A DNA stretch of 64,000 nt from Hyphomicrobium sp. CS1BSMeth3 (GTDB taxonomy: Bacteria; Pseudomonadota; Alphaproteobacteria; Rhizobiales; Hyphomicrobiaceae). Each line of letters begins with the position of its first letter. The stretch's first letter is position 1. The notes under the pieces are model-generated. The model searched no databases. It had not been told where the DNA came from and saw only the letters and a program-made list of their open reading frames with translations. The translations under genes were made by a program, and so were the position numbers. Where the stretch lies: contig NZ_FPEI01000004.1 of the NCBI RefSeq assembly GCF_900117415.1, positions 868,001-932,000 of the forward strand, written 5' to 3'. Positions 28,193 to 36,182 of this stretch are shown piece after piece.

Positions 28193-28543
28193 TTAGAAGT
28201 CGAACAAGCACTTGGGCGGGTTACCGCCCACGTAGCCACCGGGGCACGATGCCTTCAACTTCTGCTTATTGATCTGCTTCACGGCCGACCCATATGGATT
28301 GGGTAGTTGCTTCTTCCCTTGCCCGAGCGCCTGCGGCCCCCGAATCGCGCGACCCGGTCCGACCTTACGCCTTTGCTCGCGTGCGCTGGCGCCGCCGACA
28401 ATCGCCGCCGCAGCAAAGCCAGCGCCCAGGACGAGCGTGCTCAGCAGAGCGCGGCGACTGATGCGCTCGGAGGAAATGTCGGCCTTCGTCAGTGCGACCA
28501 GTCCGTCGCTCGATGTCTCGTCAGCCGTGCGGGGCATCTGCAC
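28193..28543 (-). CDS. Small exported protein with Tat-like signal
   Basis: The protein has 116 residues. S-R-R-A-L-L-S followed by T-L-V-L-G-A-G-F-A-A-A-A-I-V-G-G-A-S-A (about residues 29-54) resembles a twin-arginine signal with a cleavage site near A-S-A. The mature part is basic and short, with two Cys in the tail (S-C-P-G-G-Y and P-K-C-L-F-D-F) that could form a disulphide. No family is recognised. It is the last of three small exported-protein genes on the same strand. Confidence 0.65.
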   Translation of the reverse strand: MQMPRTADETSSDGLVALTKADISSERISRRALLSTLVLGAGFAAAAIVGGASAREQRRKVGPGRAIRGPQALGQGKKQLPNPYGSAVKQINKQKLKASCPGGYVGGNPPKCLFDF

Positions 28544-28567
28544 TCCTCCTCCAGGGTTGTTGGGGCC

Positions 28568-28852
28568 CTACTTGGCCTGAAGCCGGCGTTTCTTCGAAGC
28601 GGATGGACTTGCGCCGGAGCTGATCGACTGGACCTCGATCTCTCCCTTGTGCTCGTCCTTGGACGCATGCGGGCGTTGCCCCGAGAGCGAGCTGGGCTGT
28701 TGCGCTTTCTTGGGCTTTTTCAGGTATTGAAATTTTAATGCCTGGTAGGACATGGCGGGGTTGTCTGGAAGGCCCTGGCTAAGGGCTTGGGCGCTTGCGG
28801 TCACCGACAGCATGGCGGCGATGGCGAGGCTCGATAGGATCGTGTGGGTCAT
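28568..28852 (-). CDS. Small secreted protein, unknown
   Basis: The protein has 94 residues. It has a classic Sec signal (M-T-H-T-I-L-S-S-L-A-I-A-A-M-L-S-V-T-A-S-A-Q-A, cleavage after A-Q-A likely), then a Lys/Ser/Gln-rich low-complexity mature part ending K-K-R-R-L-Q-A-K. AGGGAG precedes the ATG at 28852, which is preferred over a longer upstream frame. It lies 24 bp upstream of the Tat-like gene and probably shares its transcript. Confidence 0.6.
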   Translation of the reverse strand: MTHTILSSLAIAAMLSVTASAQALSQGLPDNPAMSYQALKFQYLKKPKKAQQPSSLSGQRPHASKDEHKGEIEVQSISSGASPSASKKRRLQAK

Positions 28853-28970
28853 TGCGGTTCTCCCTTGCCGCTTCAGTCGCGAGATGGCCACTGTGACTCC
28901 GCTCCCGCCTCCACCAGAAGCTGCTCCTTGTTCGCTAGAACGGGCCGGTGGGTTCAAGCCGCCCGCCCAC

Positions 28971-29690
28971 TCACGGCGGGCACGGACGGGCCGAGGCCGT
29001 GCAGTTCCAGGTGCCGGCGAACTGGCAGGCGGTCTTGCGGTCTCTGGCGTTGTTCCAGTTGCCCCAATCGTTCGGGTAGCGCTTCTTCACCTCCAGCGCC
29101 CAGCCAGCCTCGGCAGTGCGCTTGCCACCCACCCGCGTTATGGCCGCGAGCCTTGTTACCGAGATCGTGTCGCCGCATTGCTTGACGGGCTTGCCGGGGC
29201 CGGCCTGCTTCGGGATGGGACGGCCGTCCGAGCCGGGTTCCTTCGACGCATCGACGGGCCCCTTCGCCCGCGGGCCCTCGTGGCCGGGAAGGTCGGAAGA
29301 GCCGCTCGTCTTGGCCGATTTCCGCACCTGCGGCCGCTCGCAGCGGAAGTGATTCTTCCCCACCAGGGTGCGGGTGACGTTGAGGCCGCAAGAGCAGCCC
29401 CGCACGCCGTTCGACGCGGTCTTGATCTGGCCGCCTTCACAGACGATCTGGCTCACGTCCGACGACTTCTTCGCCCTCGGGCCCTTATGACCGGGGAGAT
29501 CGGAGGACTTCGTCGTCTTGCTCGACTTGCGCACCTCGGGACGCTGCGCAATCAGCACGGGCAGCTGCGACACCGCCGGCTGCCGACCGCCAGCGACGAA
29601 ATCTCCGACGCCGGCCGTGGCGATCGCCGTCCCTCCCAGACCCAGCGCGCACGACAGCACCAGCGCATCGACAAAACGCACTCTGGGCAT
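28971..29690 (-). CDS. Exported protein with an internal duplication, unknown
   Basis: The protein has 239 residues with a signal peptide at about 1-27 (A-L-V-L-S-C-A-L-G-L-G-G-T-A-I-A-T-A). Two segments of about 31 residues are near copies: 50-80 and 119-149, each with R-P-x-V-R-K-S, then S-S-D-L-P-G-H-x-G-P-R-A-K and a later V-D/S-D. Between and after them are Cys-bearing segments (C-E-G-G, C-S-C-G, C-G-D-T, C-Q-F-A-G, N-C-T-A), suggesting disulphide-stabilised modules. No family is recognised. It is upstream of two smaller exported-protein genes on the same strand. Confidence 0.68.
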   Translation of the reverse strand: MPRVRFVDALVLSCALGLGGTAIATAGVGDFVAGGRQPAVSQLPVLIAQRPEVRKSSKTTKSSDLPGHKGPRAKKSSDVSQIVCEGGQIKTASNGVRGCSCGLNVTRTLVGKNHFRCERPQVRKSAKTSGSSDLPGHEGPRAKGPVDASKEPGSDGRPIPKQAGPGKPVKQCGDTISVTRLAAITRVGGKRTAEAGWALEVKKRYPNDWGNWNNARDRKTACQFAGTWNCTASARPCPP

Positions 29691-29880
29691 GGTGAGGCTC
29701 TCCTCTCATTGCGCCACCTGACGCGAGACGCTGCACCGGCTAGTGTGCCTGTCATGCGCGGTGAACCTCGCGGTCAGTTCCTGCGACAAAGCAGGAGCAG
29801 CCCGGAGTAGATGATCCGGGCACGTCGAGAGCAACGATATCGCGCCGGGAGCGGGCGTCTTGTAAGAATCGGCAGCAGCC

Positions 29881-30750
29881 ATGGAACACGGCGATTTCGA
29901 GATCATCACGCCCCCGGAGCACCTCCGCCCCTTCGTGCGACGCTATCTCTACGCCAACAGGATTCTGCAATCGGGTGTGACCTTCCATGCCAAGCCGACG
30001 GGCTATGCGTACGTTTCAAATTTCTTCGGGCGGTACGGAGGCGATCACGGCACGATGGATGGCCGGGCCTTCGAGCGCCTCTCGCGCTTCTTCTTCTTCG
30101 GCCAGATCACCGATCACGAGGTTTTCTTCCACCACACACAAAGCCTCCAGCTGCTTGTCTGCGAGCTGACGGCAACCGCGCATCATCGCCTGTTGGGCCT
30201 CTCCGGCGAACGCGTTCTTGGTCTTGCGGCTCCGCTCGACGAGGCCGCGCCGGGCGTTGCGCCCATAGCCCGCGAGTGCTTCGTTCTCGGTGCGGAGTCC
30301 TCGCGCGACGGTCACGTCGGGGAGGCGAACGTCTTCGTCTCACACCTCGCCGAGCGTGCCCTCCCCGCGGATCCCGTCGTTGAACGCGCCGTGGCCCTTT
30401 CAGAGGCCAGCAACGGCGCAGTTCGGATCGCCCAAGTCTGCGAGGAACTCGGCGTCAGCCCGCGCGAGCTCAATCGCCGCTTCACGCGCATCGTCGGCGT
30501 CAGCCCCAAGTTCTTCGGCCAAGTCATGCAGATCAACTGGGTGGTCGGCCTGCTCTACGCAAATGACAGGGCCGGCCTTGCGCAGATCGCGCAGGACGCG
30601 GGCTTCTACGACCAAGCGCATTTCAATCGCGCGATGCAGCGCTTCTTTCGCGAGGGGCCGCGCGAGTTCCTGCAGAGCAACCACCCGGCGTTCCGCTCCT
30701 TCCTCGCAGCGTCGCGCCGTTTCGGGCCGTCCTCAGCTGCGGAAGACTGA
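29881..30750 (+). CDS. AraC-family transcriptional regulator
   Basis: The protein has 289 residues. The C-terminal AraC DNA-binding domain is clear at about 180-265: I-A-Q-V-C-E-E-L-G-V-S-P-R-E-L-N-R-R-F forms the first helix-turn-helix, and L-A-Q-I-A-Q-D-A-G-F-Y-D-Q-A-H-F-N-R forms the second, followed by the P-R-E-F-type ending. The N-terminal half is a small-molecule sensing domain of the kind found in AraC proteins with the P-P-x-x-L-R-P-F-V opening. It is divergent from the exported-protein cluster, with 190 bp between, so it may control those genes. Confidence 0.9.
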   Translation: MEHGDFEIITPPEHLRPFVRRYLYANRILQSGVTFHAKPTGYAYVSNFFGRYGGDHGTMDGRAFERLSRFFFFGQITDHEVFFHHTQSLQLLVCELTATAHHRLLGLSGERVLGLAAPLDEAAPGVAPIARECFVLGAESSRDGHVGEANVFVSHLAERALPADPVVERAVALSEASNGAVRIAQVCEELGVSPRELNRRFTRIVGVSPKFFGQVMQINWVVGLLYANDRAGLAQIAQDAGFYDQAHFNRAMQRFFREGPREFLQSNHPAFRSFLAASRRFGPSSAAED

Positions 30751-31045
30751 GTGCCGTCCTGCGCTAATCGCGTTCGAGCGCAATGAGGACGGCACCTCCC
30801 GCAAGGCCGCACCGGTGCCATATCGTAGCGTCTGGGCAACATGGTCGTTATGGGTCATCAACGTCGATGCAAGAGTGTCCGAGGCACGTCCGGTCATGTC
30901 TCAACTCCGCCAATAGGGGGCTTGTCCACACAGACGGTTGAGCCGGGCCAACAACCGCCACCCGGACAGTTCGGGTTTATATCGACACTTTCCATAGTCG
31001 CGGCTCGTCTGTAGGTTGTGCTTCGTCAATAGTTGAGTGCAAGAG
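30751..31045. other. Intergenic stretch, nothing recognised
   Basis: No gene, terminator or clear operator is seen in these 295 bp. Confidence 0.4.
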
Positions 31046-32053
31046 ATGGCGAGCGACGCCTTCATCGCCATTCCGGCTGAGATGCGGCTTGCGCTACGGC
31101 AGGCGATCACGACCGTTTTGGGGCCGGTTGGAAATCCGAGCATCCGACCCTTGGAAGGTGGGGTCTCGGGAGCCTCCGTGTTTTTGATCGAAGCGAGCAA
31201 TCAGCGCTTTGTGCTGCGGATAGAGGGTTCGGCAAGCCCCTTACGCAATCCCCATCAGTATCTCTCCATGCGCATCGCCGCGGAGCAGGGAATTGCACCC
31301 CGTATTCACTACCTCAACGCCGACGATCGGGTAGTGATGATGGACTTCATCGAAGATAGGCCACTTGCAATGTACCCGGGTGGTGCCCCTGGGTTGGCCC
31401 GGGCGCTTGGAGCAATGCTTCGGAAGTTACAACAAGCACCCCTTTTTCCATGCTTCGTGGAGTACGGGGACATCGTAAGCCGGCTATGGACCCATGTTTG
31501 CAACACAGGGCTTTTCGCTGACGGTCTATTGGACGAAGCTACTGAACGACTGGTCCAAATTCGTGAGGCATATCGACCGAGAGCGGAGGACTATGTATCC
31601 AGCCACAACGATGTACTTCCTCGAAATGTGCTATTCGACGGCAGGCGGCTATGGTTGATCGATTGGGAGAGTGCCTACCGCAACGATCCTCTTGTTGATC
31701 TGGCGGCCGCACTCGACAACTTTGCGCCATCACCGGAACTGGAAGAGGTGTTGCTGCTCGCTCGGCTTGGCAACGAGCCAGATTGTCGTCTGCGCAATCA
31801 ACTAGCCCAGGTGCGCGCGCTAACTCGACTGTATTATGCAGGAGTTCTGTTCAGCGCGGCGGCCGTGGCACCGCGAAATAAACCTGATACCAGTATTTGC
31901 GCACCCAGCTCCGCCCAGTTTGAGCGCGCGATCCGCGATGGACGACTCGTGCCAGCGACTTCGGAAACAAGCCTTATCCTAGGCAAGATGTTCCTTGCTT
32001 CATTCCTCTCGGGCTCGGTCCCGCCAGGGCTGCCGCCAATGTATATGCGTTAG
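31046..32053 (+). CDS. Phosphotransferase / choline-kinase-like protein (APH fold)
   Basis: The protein has 335 residues from the ATG at 31046, and a GTG at 31037 is an alternative start. The APH-type kinase blocks are S-H-N-D-V-L-P-R-N-V-L-F-D (catalytic loop with the Asp base and metal-binding Asn) and L-W-L-I-D-W-E-S-A-Y-R-N-D-P (the DFG-equivalent metal-binding Asp). The N-terminal lobe has E-G-G-V-S-G-A-S-V-F and F-V-L-R-I-E. The substrate could be a choline-like or ethanolamine-like alcohol or an aminoglycoside. The W-E-S-A pattern leans towards the choline/ethanolamine kinase group but is not decisive. It stands alone upstream of the LysE-type gene. Confidence 0.88.
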   Translation: MASDAFIAIPAEMRLALRQAITTVLGPVGNPSIRPLEGGVSGASVFLIEASNQRFVLRIEGSASPLRNPHQYLSMRIAAEQGIAPRIHYLNADDRVVMMDFIEDRPLAMYPGGAPGLARALGAMLRKLQQAPLFPCFVEYGDIVSRLWTHVCNTGLFADGLLDEATERLVQIREAYRPRAEDYVSSHNDVLPRNVLFDGRRLWLIDWESAYRNDPLVDLAAALDNFAPSPELEEVLLLARLGNEPDCRLRNQLAQVRALTRLYYAGVLFSAAAVAPRNKPDTSICAPSSAQFERAIRDGRLVPATSETSLILGKMFLASFLSGSVPPGLPPMYMR

Positions 32054-32109
32054 CAGCCGATGCTCCGCGGGAGATTGATACGCGGGTCCGCTTCGGGTCA
32101 TGAGTATCT

Positions 32110-32190
32110 ATTCGGTTGCTGGGTGGCAGCTTCCGCTCAACCTCCACGAACGGACACCGCCTACAACGGGCCATCGTCTCGATGGGGCCA
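32110..32190. repeat. Dispersed intergenic repeat, copy C (diverged)
   Basis: The core reads as in copies A and B with single changes, then CGATGGGGCCA close to the matching segment in copy B. It lies between the phosphotransferase and the LysE-type gene. Confidence 0.6.
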
Positions 32191-32256
32191 TAGAAAGACG
32201 AAGTTTGTTCGTGCTGGTATGCTGTAGCGACTCAACATGTGGGAACAGCACCAGAC

Positions 32257-32889
32257 ATGCTCGACTTTCAAACGCTCGCAATGTTCTCACTCGCGTGTCT
32301 CGCACTGACCGCGACGCCGGGACCTGACATGCTGCTGATTGGAAGTCGTAGCATCGCCCAGGGGCGTACTGCGGGCTTCGCAACACTTGCGGGCATACAA
32401 GTCGGAACGTACTGCCATGCATTGGCGGCAGCCTTCGGACTTTCGCAGCTTTTCCTCCTCGTTCCTATTGCCTACGATGTAGTTCGCTACGTGGGCGCTG
32501 CGTACCTTCTGTATCTCGCGTGGCAAGCGTTCACCTCGAAGAACGTAATTTCATCGGTGCCTCAAGAAAGCTTGCGCTTCTCAGCGATAGTCATGTTTCG
32601 TCAAGGCTTGCTCACGAACCTGCTCAACCCCAAAATGGCATTGTTCGTTTTGGCTCTTTTCCCTCAGTTTGTTCGGGCCGATGCAGGGGGAGTAGCATTT
32701 CAAATCATGACTCTTGCGACAATCCTCAATGCGATTGGGTTGCTTGTAAATGGGATGGTTATTCTCGCAATGAGTCGTGTTGGCGCGACCATGTTTGGTC
32801 GCGGCGGACTCGGGCGTTGGCCTCAGTATCTTCTTGGGACGGTGTTTGGTGCTCTTGCACTGCGAATGGCTTTCGAGAGCAAACGCTAG
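32257..32889 (+). CDS. LysE/RhtB-family amino-acid exporter
   Basis: The protein has 210 residues from the ATG at 32257. T-A-T-P-G-P-D-M-L-L-I is the family's N-terminal motif, and F-R-Q-G-L-L-T-N-L-L-N-P-K-M-A-L-F is the second block. About six hydrophobic segments span the length. It is a distant relative of the exporter at 18026-18649. It follows the phosphotransferase on the same strand after 203 bp containing repeat copy C. Confidence 0.9.
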   Translation: MLDFQTLAMFSLACLALTATPGPDMLLIGSRSIAQGRTAGFATLAGIQVGTYCHALAAAFGLSQLFLLVPIAYDVVRYVGAAYLLYLAWQAFTSKNVISSVPQESLRFSAIVMFRQGLLTNLLNPKMALFVLALFPQFVRADAGGVAFQIMTLATILNAIGLLVNGMVILAMSRVGATMFGRGGLGRWPQYLLGTVFGALALRMAFESKR

Positions 32890-32997
32890 CCATCGACGCG
32901 GATCCCGGGCAAAAGCGTCGACAATGAACCATTGACCGCAACGGCAGAGACCCTGACGCTCATCAACACTTTAGACAAGATAAACATTCGCCTGCGG

Positions 32998-33041
32998 TGA
33001 CGTCAGTTCGCCAAGCAGCGTTTGACGTTATTTGACGCTAG
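32998..33041. promoter_or_regulatory. TGACG box cluster, left copy
   Basis: GTGACGTCAG is followed by TTTGACGTTATTTGACGCT. The same TTGACG-spacer-TTGACG pair occurs 5' of the relaxase at 36111-36130. No gene start follows here, so this is probably a displaced or duplicated control region. Confidence 0.5.
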
Positions 33042-33099
33042 TGGAATCCATATCCAACCGATCATGTGGCAAAGAAAGTCTGGGCGGTCCCGCCCGCGA

Positions 33100-33402
33100 G
33101 CTCAGGCTCCCGGGCGGTCGGGCTCTATGGCGCAAGAGCGCCACCGAGCCACCGGCGAAGAGCCGGCGTCTCGGCACATTCGTGTGACGATCCCTTCTGT
33201 AATCCGATCGGTGGCGTCAAGTAGTTCGCTCTTCACTTTTCCGGTCGCGCACCTTTCTGCGTGTCGGTGGATGAGCTCCATGTTTGCAGCAGTGATGCAT
33301 TAAGATGCGGGCGGGCCCTCCCTTCGGGAGGGACGCGCTCTCTCGCGCGCCAAAGATTGGTCGCGCGACCGAGCCCCGCCAGGCCGAAGGCCGCGGGTCT
33401 CG
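33100..33402. repeat. GC-rich palindromic intergenic modules, copies 2 and 3
   Basis: The block at 33304-33402 repeats GCGCGACCGAGCCCCGC and GGCCGCGGGTCTCGG of copy 1 at 17.2 kb with one to two changes between them. The block at 33100-33190 carries the TCTCGGCACATTCGTGTGACG-type ending of copy 1. Together they look like copy 1 split and rearranged. Confidence 0.65.
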
Positions 33403-33748
33403 GCCCTGCCGGGTATCGATCGCTCCCGCAGAAGTGCTGCGGCGACGATTAAAACGGACTGACCAACTCAATCGTCGGCAAAGTGGCAAGGCCATCCAAT
33501 CTCCCGGCGCGAGAGCTACAAAGCGCTCCCAGGGATCGTGCCGGATTGGCCGTCCGATTCTCAGTATCTGTCTGCGCCACCGGGCCCGTGCTTCTGTCCG
33601 GTGTCAGCCCCGAAGGGTGCACCATGATGGGGGTCCGGAAGGCTCGGCCGTCCATTCTACCTGCACGCGCCCTCAAGCAGGGCGCAGGGATCGTGACGGA
33701 CTGACCGTGCCCCTCGTCCTCGGAAGAGCAGACGATCGACCGGCCCGG

Positions 33749-34789
33749 CTACGCCTTGACGGCGTTCCGCGGGGCCGCGCCGAATTCGAAGTCTGAGTTC
33801 TCCATCCACATCCGATGCATGATGATTGCCAACTTGCGCGCAACCGCAACCAGCGCTTTCTTGGTGCCCACGCGCTTGGTGAGCTTTGCGCCCCAGGATC
33901 GCAGCGTGGACCATTTCTTAGTGAGGCGCATGTGTGCGTTAGCTGCCTCATAGAGCGAGTGACGCAGCAATCTGTCGCCGCATTTGCTGATATGCCCGGA
34001 TCGATCTATCTCACCCGATTGATAGATCCGTGGCGTTAACCCGAGGTGCGCCGGCACGGCCTTCGACCGTTTGAAGCGGGATGGATCATCAATGGTGGCC
34101 TTGTATGCCAGGCTGATGATCGGACCGACGCCCGGGATTGTCATCAGCCGCTTGCAAACATCGTCCCTTCGTGCCCGTTTCCCCAGCTGACGGTCGAGCT
34201 CCTTGGCCTGCTTGCGCATCATGTTGCGCGCTTCAACCAGTGGCCAAATCGCAGCGCGAAGCTCTGGCAGGTCCGCAACCAGCTCTTCCACCTTCGCGGC
34301 GAAGTTGCATCGATGTATCGCGCCGAGCTTCAAGCCATAGACCTTGAGAAATCCCCGGATCGCCTGCTCGATCTCGAGCATATGATCGATGAAGGTTTTT
34401 CGCGCAGCCAGCGTGGTGCGCAAGAGCTGCGACTCCCGGCTTTTGACGTGTACCGGCTTGAAGTGGTCCAGGCGCATCATATCGGCGATGCCACGCGCAT
34501 CATTGCGATCCGTCTTATTCGGGCGCGATGACAAGAAGCGATGTGCGTGCCGGGCTTCGATGCATACCGCATTGAAGCGGCACTCCGTCAACGCCCCGTA
34601 CAGCCATTCTGCCAATGGACATGCTTCGAGGCCCACGAGCTTGATCTTCTTTCGGTACGGGGTCAGTGCCTTGATCAGTGCCGCCGGCTCGGAGAGCGAC
34701 TTACCTTCCCAAACCAAGGTTCCATCGGCCTCGACGATGCAGATCGAGATCGTCCTCAGCGATATGTCCAATCCTGCGAAGAGGGCCAT
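33749..34789 (-). CDS. IS110-family transposase
   Basis: The protein has 346 residues. The N-terminal DEDD catalytic domain shows G-L-D-I-S (Asp8), L-E-A-C (Glu55) and K-T-D-R-N-D-A-R (Asp94, Asp97). The C-terminal Transposase_20 domain contains L-M-T-I-P-G-V-G-P-I-I-S-L, H-L-G-L-T-P-R, H-I-S-K-C-G-D-R-L-L-R and a serine region typical of the IS110 group. Length is normal, so it may be functional. IS110 elements lack long terminal inverted repeats and often insert next to repeats, so the element's ends could not be placed. The repeat-rich DNA at 33480-33710 may be its flank. It separates the accessory region from the mobile-element backbone. Confidence 0.93.
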   Translation of the reverse strand: MALFAGLDISLRTISICIVEADGTLVWEGKSLSEPAALIKALTPYRKKIKLVGLEACPLAEWLYGALTECRFNAVCIEARHAHRFLSSRPNKTDRNDARGIADMMRLDHFKPVHVKSRESQLLRTTLAARKTFIDHMLEIEQAIRGFLKVYGLKLGAIHRCNFAAKVEELVADLPELRAAIWPLVEARNMMRKQAKELDRQLGKRARRDDVCKRLMTIPGVGPIISLAYKATIDDPSRFKRSKAVPAHLGLTPRIYQSGEIDRSGHISKCGDRLLRHSLYEAANAHMRLTKKWSTLRSWGAKLTKRVGTKKALVAVARKLAIIMHRMWMENSDFEFGAAPRNAVKA

Positions 34790-35239
34790 GATCGGTCTCC
34801 TTGTTGCGATGAGCCAACCGAACCCCAGTTTCAGGGCGACCGAGAGACGGGGATCGGATTACCCCAGCTACCGCGGAGCCCGCGGCACGCGCATGCCCTC
34901 TACGGCGCTTGAGCGGGCGTTGCGGGCAAGAGGCCGCGTCGATGGCCTACATGGCGATACTGGCACCGCCGCTGGTGTCGACGCTCCTGCCGTCGGTCTG
35001 TTCGCGCCTCGGATACCGATCCGCCAGGACGCTCATCCTTGCCCTCTGACCGGAGACCCATTTCCCCGCCTAAGCTTCTGGGATCATGTGGCAGGCGTCG
35101 CCTTGGCGGCAACCCGCGCGAAGCGCGGGTCCTCCACTTCGTTCCGGCCCTGCGGGTGCCTCAGGCTCCAGCCCGCCACGATCCCCTGCGCGCCGGCGGG
35201 GGAATAGGCCTCCGCCGGATCAACGTAAGGATGAGCATC
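34790..35239. other. IS-to-backbone junction, no gene
   Basis: GC-rich DNA with short palindromes. A hairpin (CCGGCGG...CCGCCGG, about 35202-35222) lies just before the DUF736 ribosome-binding site, similar in position to the ardC and parB leaders. Confidence 0.45.
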
Positions 35240-35557
35240 ATGGCTACCATCGGATACGTGACGAAGCGCGAGGACGGACGCTACGAGGGCGAGCTCAAGA
35301 CCCTCTCCGTTCGTGCCGACATCACGATCATGCCGGTCACCGACAAGGCCGCCGAAAGCCAGCCCGACTACCGGGTGCTCTCGCGCGGCATCGAGATCGG
35401 TGCCGGCTGGCTCCGTATCGGCCAGGTCTCGGGGAAGGAGTACGTGTCGCTGTCGATCTCGGCTCCCGAGTTCGGCTCGAAGACACTCTACGCCAACCTC
35501 GGGCGGGCCGCCGGCCAGGCGGACGCAAACACCTACGCGTTGATCTGGAACCCCTAG
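35240..35557 (+). CDS. DUF736 family protein
   Basis: The protein has 105 residues, the family's normal length. It opens M-A-T-I-G-Y-V and continues E-L-K-T-L-S-V-R-A-D-I-T-I-M-P, then P-D-Y-R-V-L and G-A-G-W, with Y-V-S-L-S-I-S-A-P-E-F at the end, all hallmarks of DUF736. An ATG at 35231 abuts the AAGG ribosome-binding site, so 35240 (9 bases away) is the better start. DUF736 genes are standard accessory genes of Hyphomicrobiales plasmids and integrative elements, next to relaxase genes as here. The molecular function is unknown. A strong hairpin ends the transcript at 35567-35594. Confidence 0.92.
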   Translation: MATIGYVTKREDGRYEGELKTLSVRADITIMPVTDKAAESQPDYRVLSRGIEIGAGWLRIGQVSGKEYVSLSISAPEFGSKTLYANLGRAAGQADANTYALIWNP

Positions 35558-35566
35558 CGGGTTCCG

Positions 35567-35594
35567 CCTCCGCGCCGCTAACGCGGCGCGGAGG
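35567..35594 (+). terminator. Strong hairpin terminator after DUF736
   Basis: A perfect 12-bp stem (CCTCCGCGCCGC / GCGGCGCGGAGG) with a 4-base loop lies 10 bases after the stop codon, followed by a pyrimidine-rich CTCCCTTCTTT. Confidence 0.75.
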
Positions 35595-36182
35595 CTCCCT
35601 TCTTTATGTCGCCCGCCAGCCTCCCCCGCCCACCCACCCTCGGACGCTTCTGCTTCGTGCTCCAGGCCGGCCGCTGACGGTGATCCGCGAGCGTCCGGGC
35701 CACGCGTTCGCGCTCCATGATCGGTGCGTGCTCGGCCGTGATCGTCCGGTTGATCGCACACTGCGCGTCGCGGTGCTGTTGGCCGCCAGCCACATGACCC
35801 TGTCGCCCGCGAGCCACCATGATGCTGTGCGTCTGCTCGTCGTGTTGTCGTCGTCCGCAGTTCCTCGCATCCGACTCCGGCCTGTATCGCGAGCGGGCCT
35901 TCCAGGGACGCGCTTGCCTCCTTCGGCCCTGCGTCGAGACCAATCCACCCGGAGGAAGTTGCGGGAATTCTGAGAGCCCGTTTTCGGAGATCAGGATAAA
36001 GGACTGACGTCATCTAGGCGTCAGAGCCTTAGTTTCAGCGTGTTGCTCGACGTCATCGAAGTGCGCATGACGTCACCGCACGAAATTTTCCTGTGCATTC
36101 ACCACACTGCTTGACGCTATATTGACGTTTGAGCCGTCCACGCCAACTCGTTCTCTTAGCATCGCAATTCGAGAGAGGCGAT
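35595..36182. other. Gap upstream of the relaxase
   Basis: Frames of up to about 120 codons exist on both strands from 35600 to 35970 but overlap one another and have Arg/Ser/Pro-rich composition, so no gene is called. The 3' part is the TGACG box region. Confidence 0.4.
36004..36130. promoter_or_regulatory. TGACG box region 5' of the relaxase, candidate oriT/operator
   Basis: Within 127 bp are an inverted repeat (CTGACG 36004-36009 / CGTCAG 36019-36024), two GACGTCA boxes (36049-36055 and 36069-36075), and a TTGACG-N5-TTGACG pair at 36111-36127. All share TGACG or its complement. The location 50-180 bp before a relaxase start suits an origin of transfer or an autoregulatory site. The nick site could not be identified. 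Confidence 0.55.

Larger units (their letters stand above)
32890..33748. other. Repeat-rich gap, no clear gene
   Basis: The gap contains the TGACG boxes at 32998-33041, two GC-rich modules at 33100-33190 and 33304-33402, and a degenerate direct repeat around 33480-33710 just beside the IS110 transposase gene. A 73-codon frame at 33483-33704 carries an internal A-R-P-S-x-L-P-A-R repeat that merely reflects the DNA repeat. Confidence 0.5.

Noticed and set aside
33483-33704. 73-codon frame with an internal A-R-P-S-x-L-P-A-R repeat
   Set aside because: The protein repeat follows directly from a degenerate DNA repeat near the IS110 gene, and there is no ribosome-binding site.
35086-35973. 295-codon + strand frame overlapping DUF736
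   Set aside because: The overlap with DUF736 in another frame and the Arg/Pro-rich composition make it unlikely. The second half alone remains possible but unsupported.
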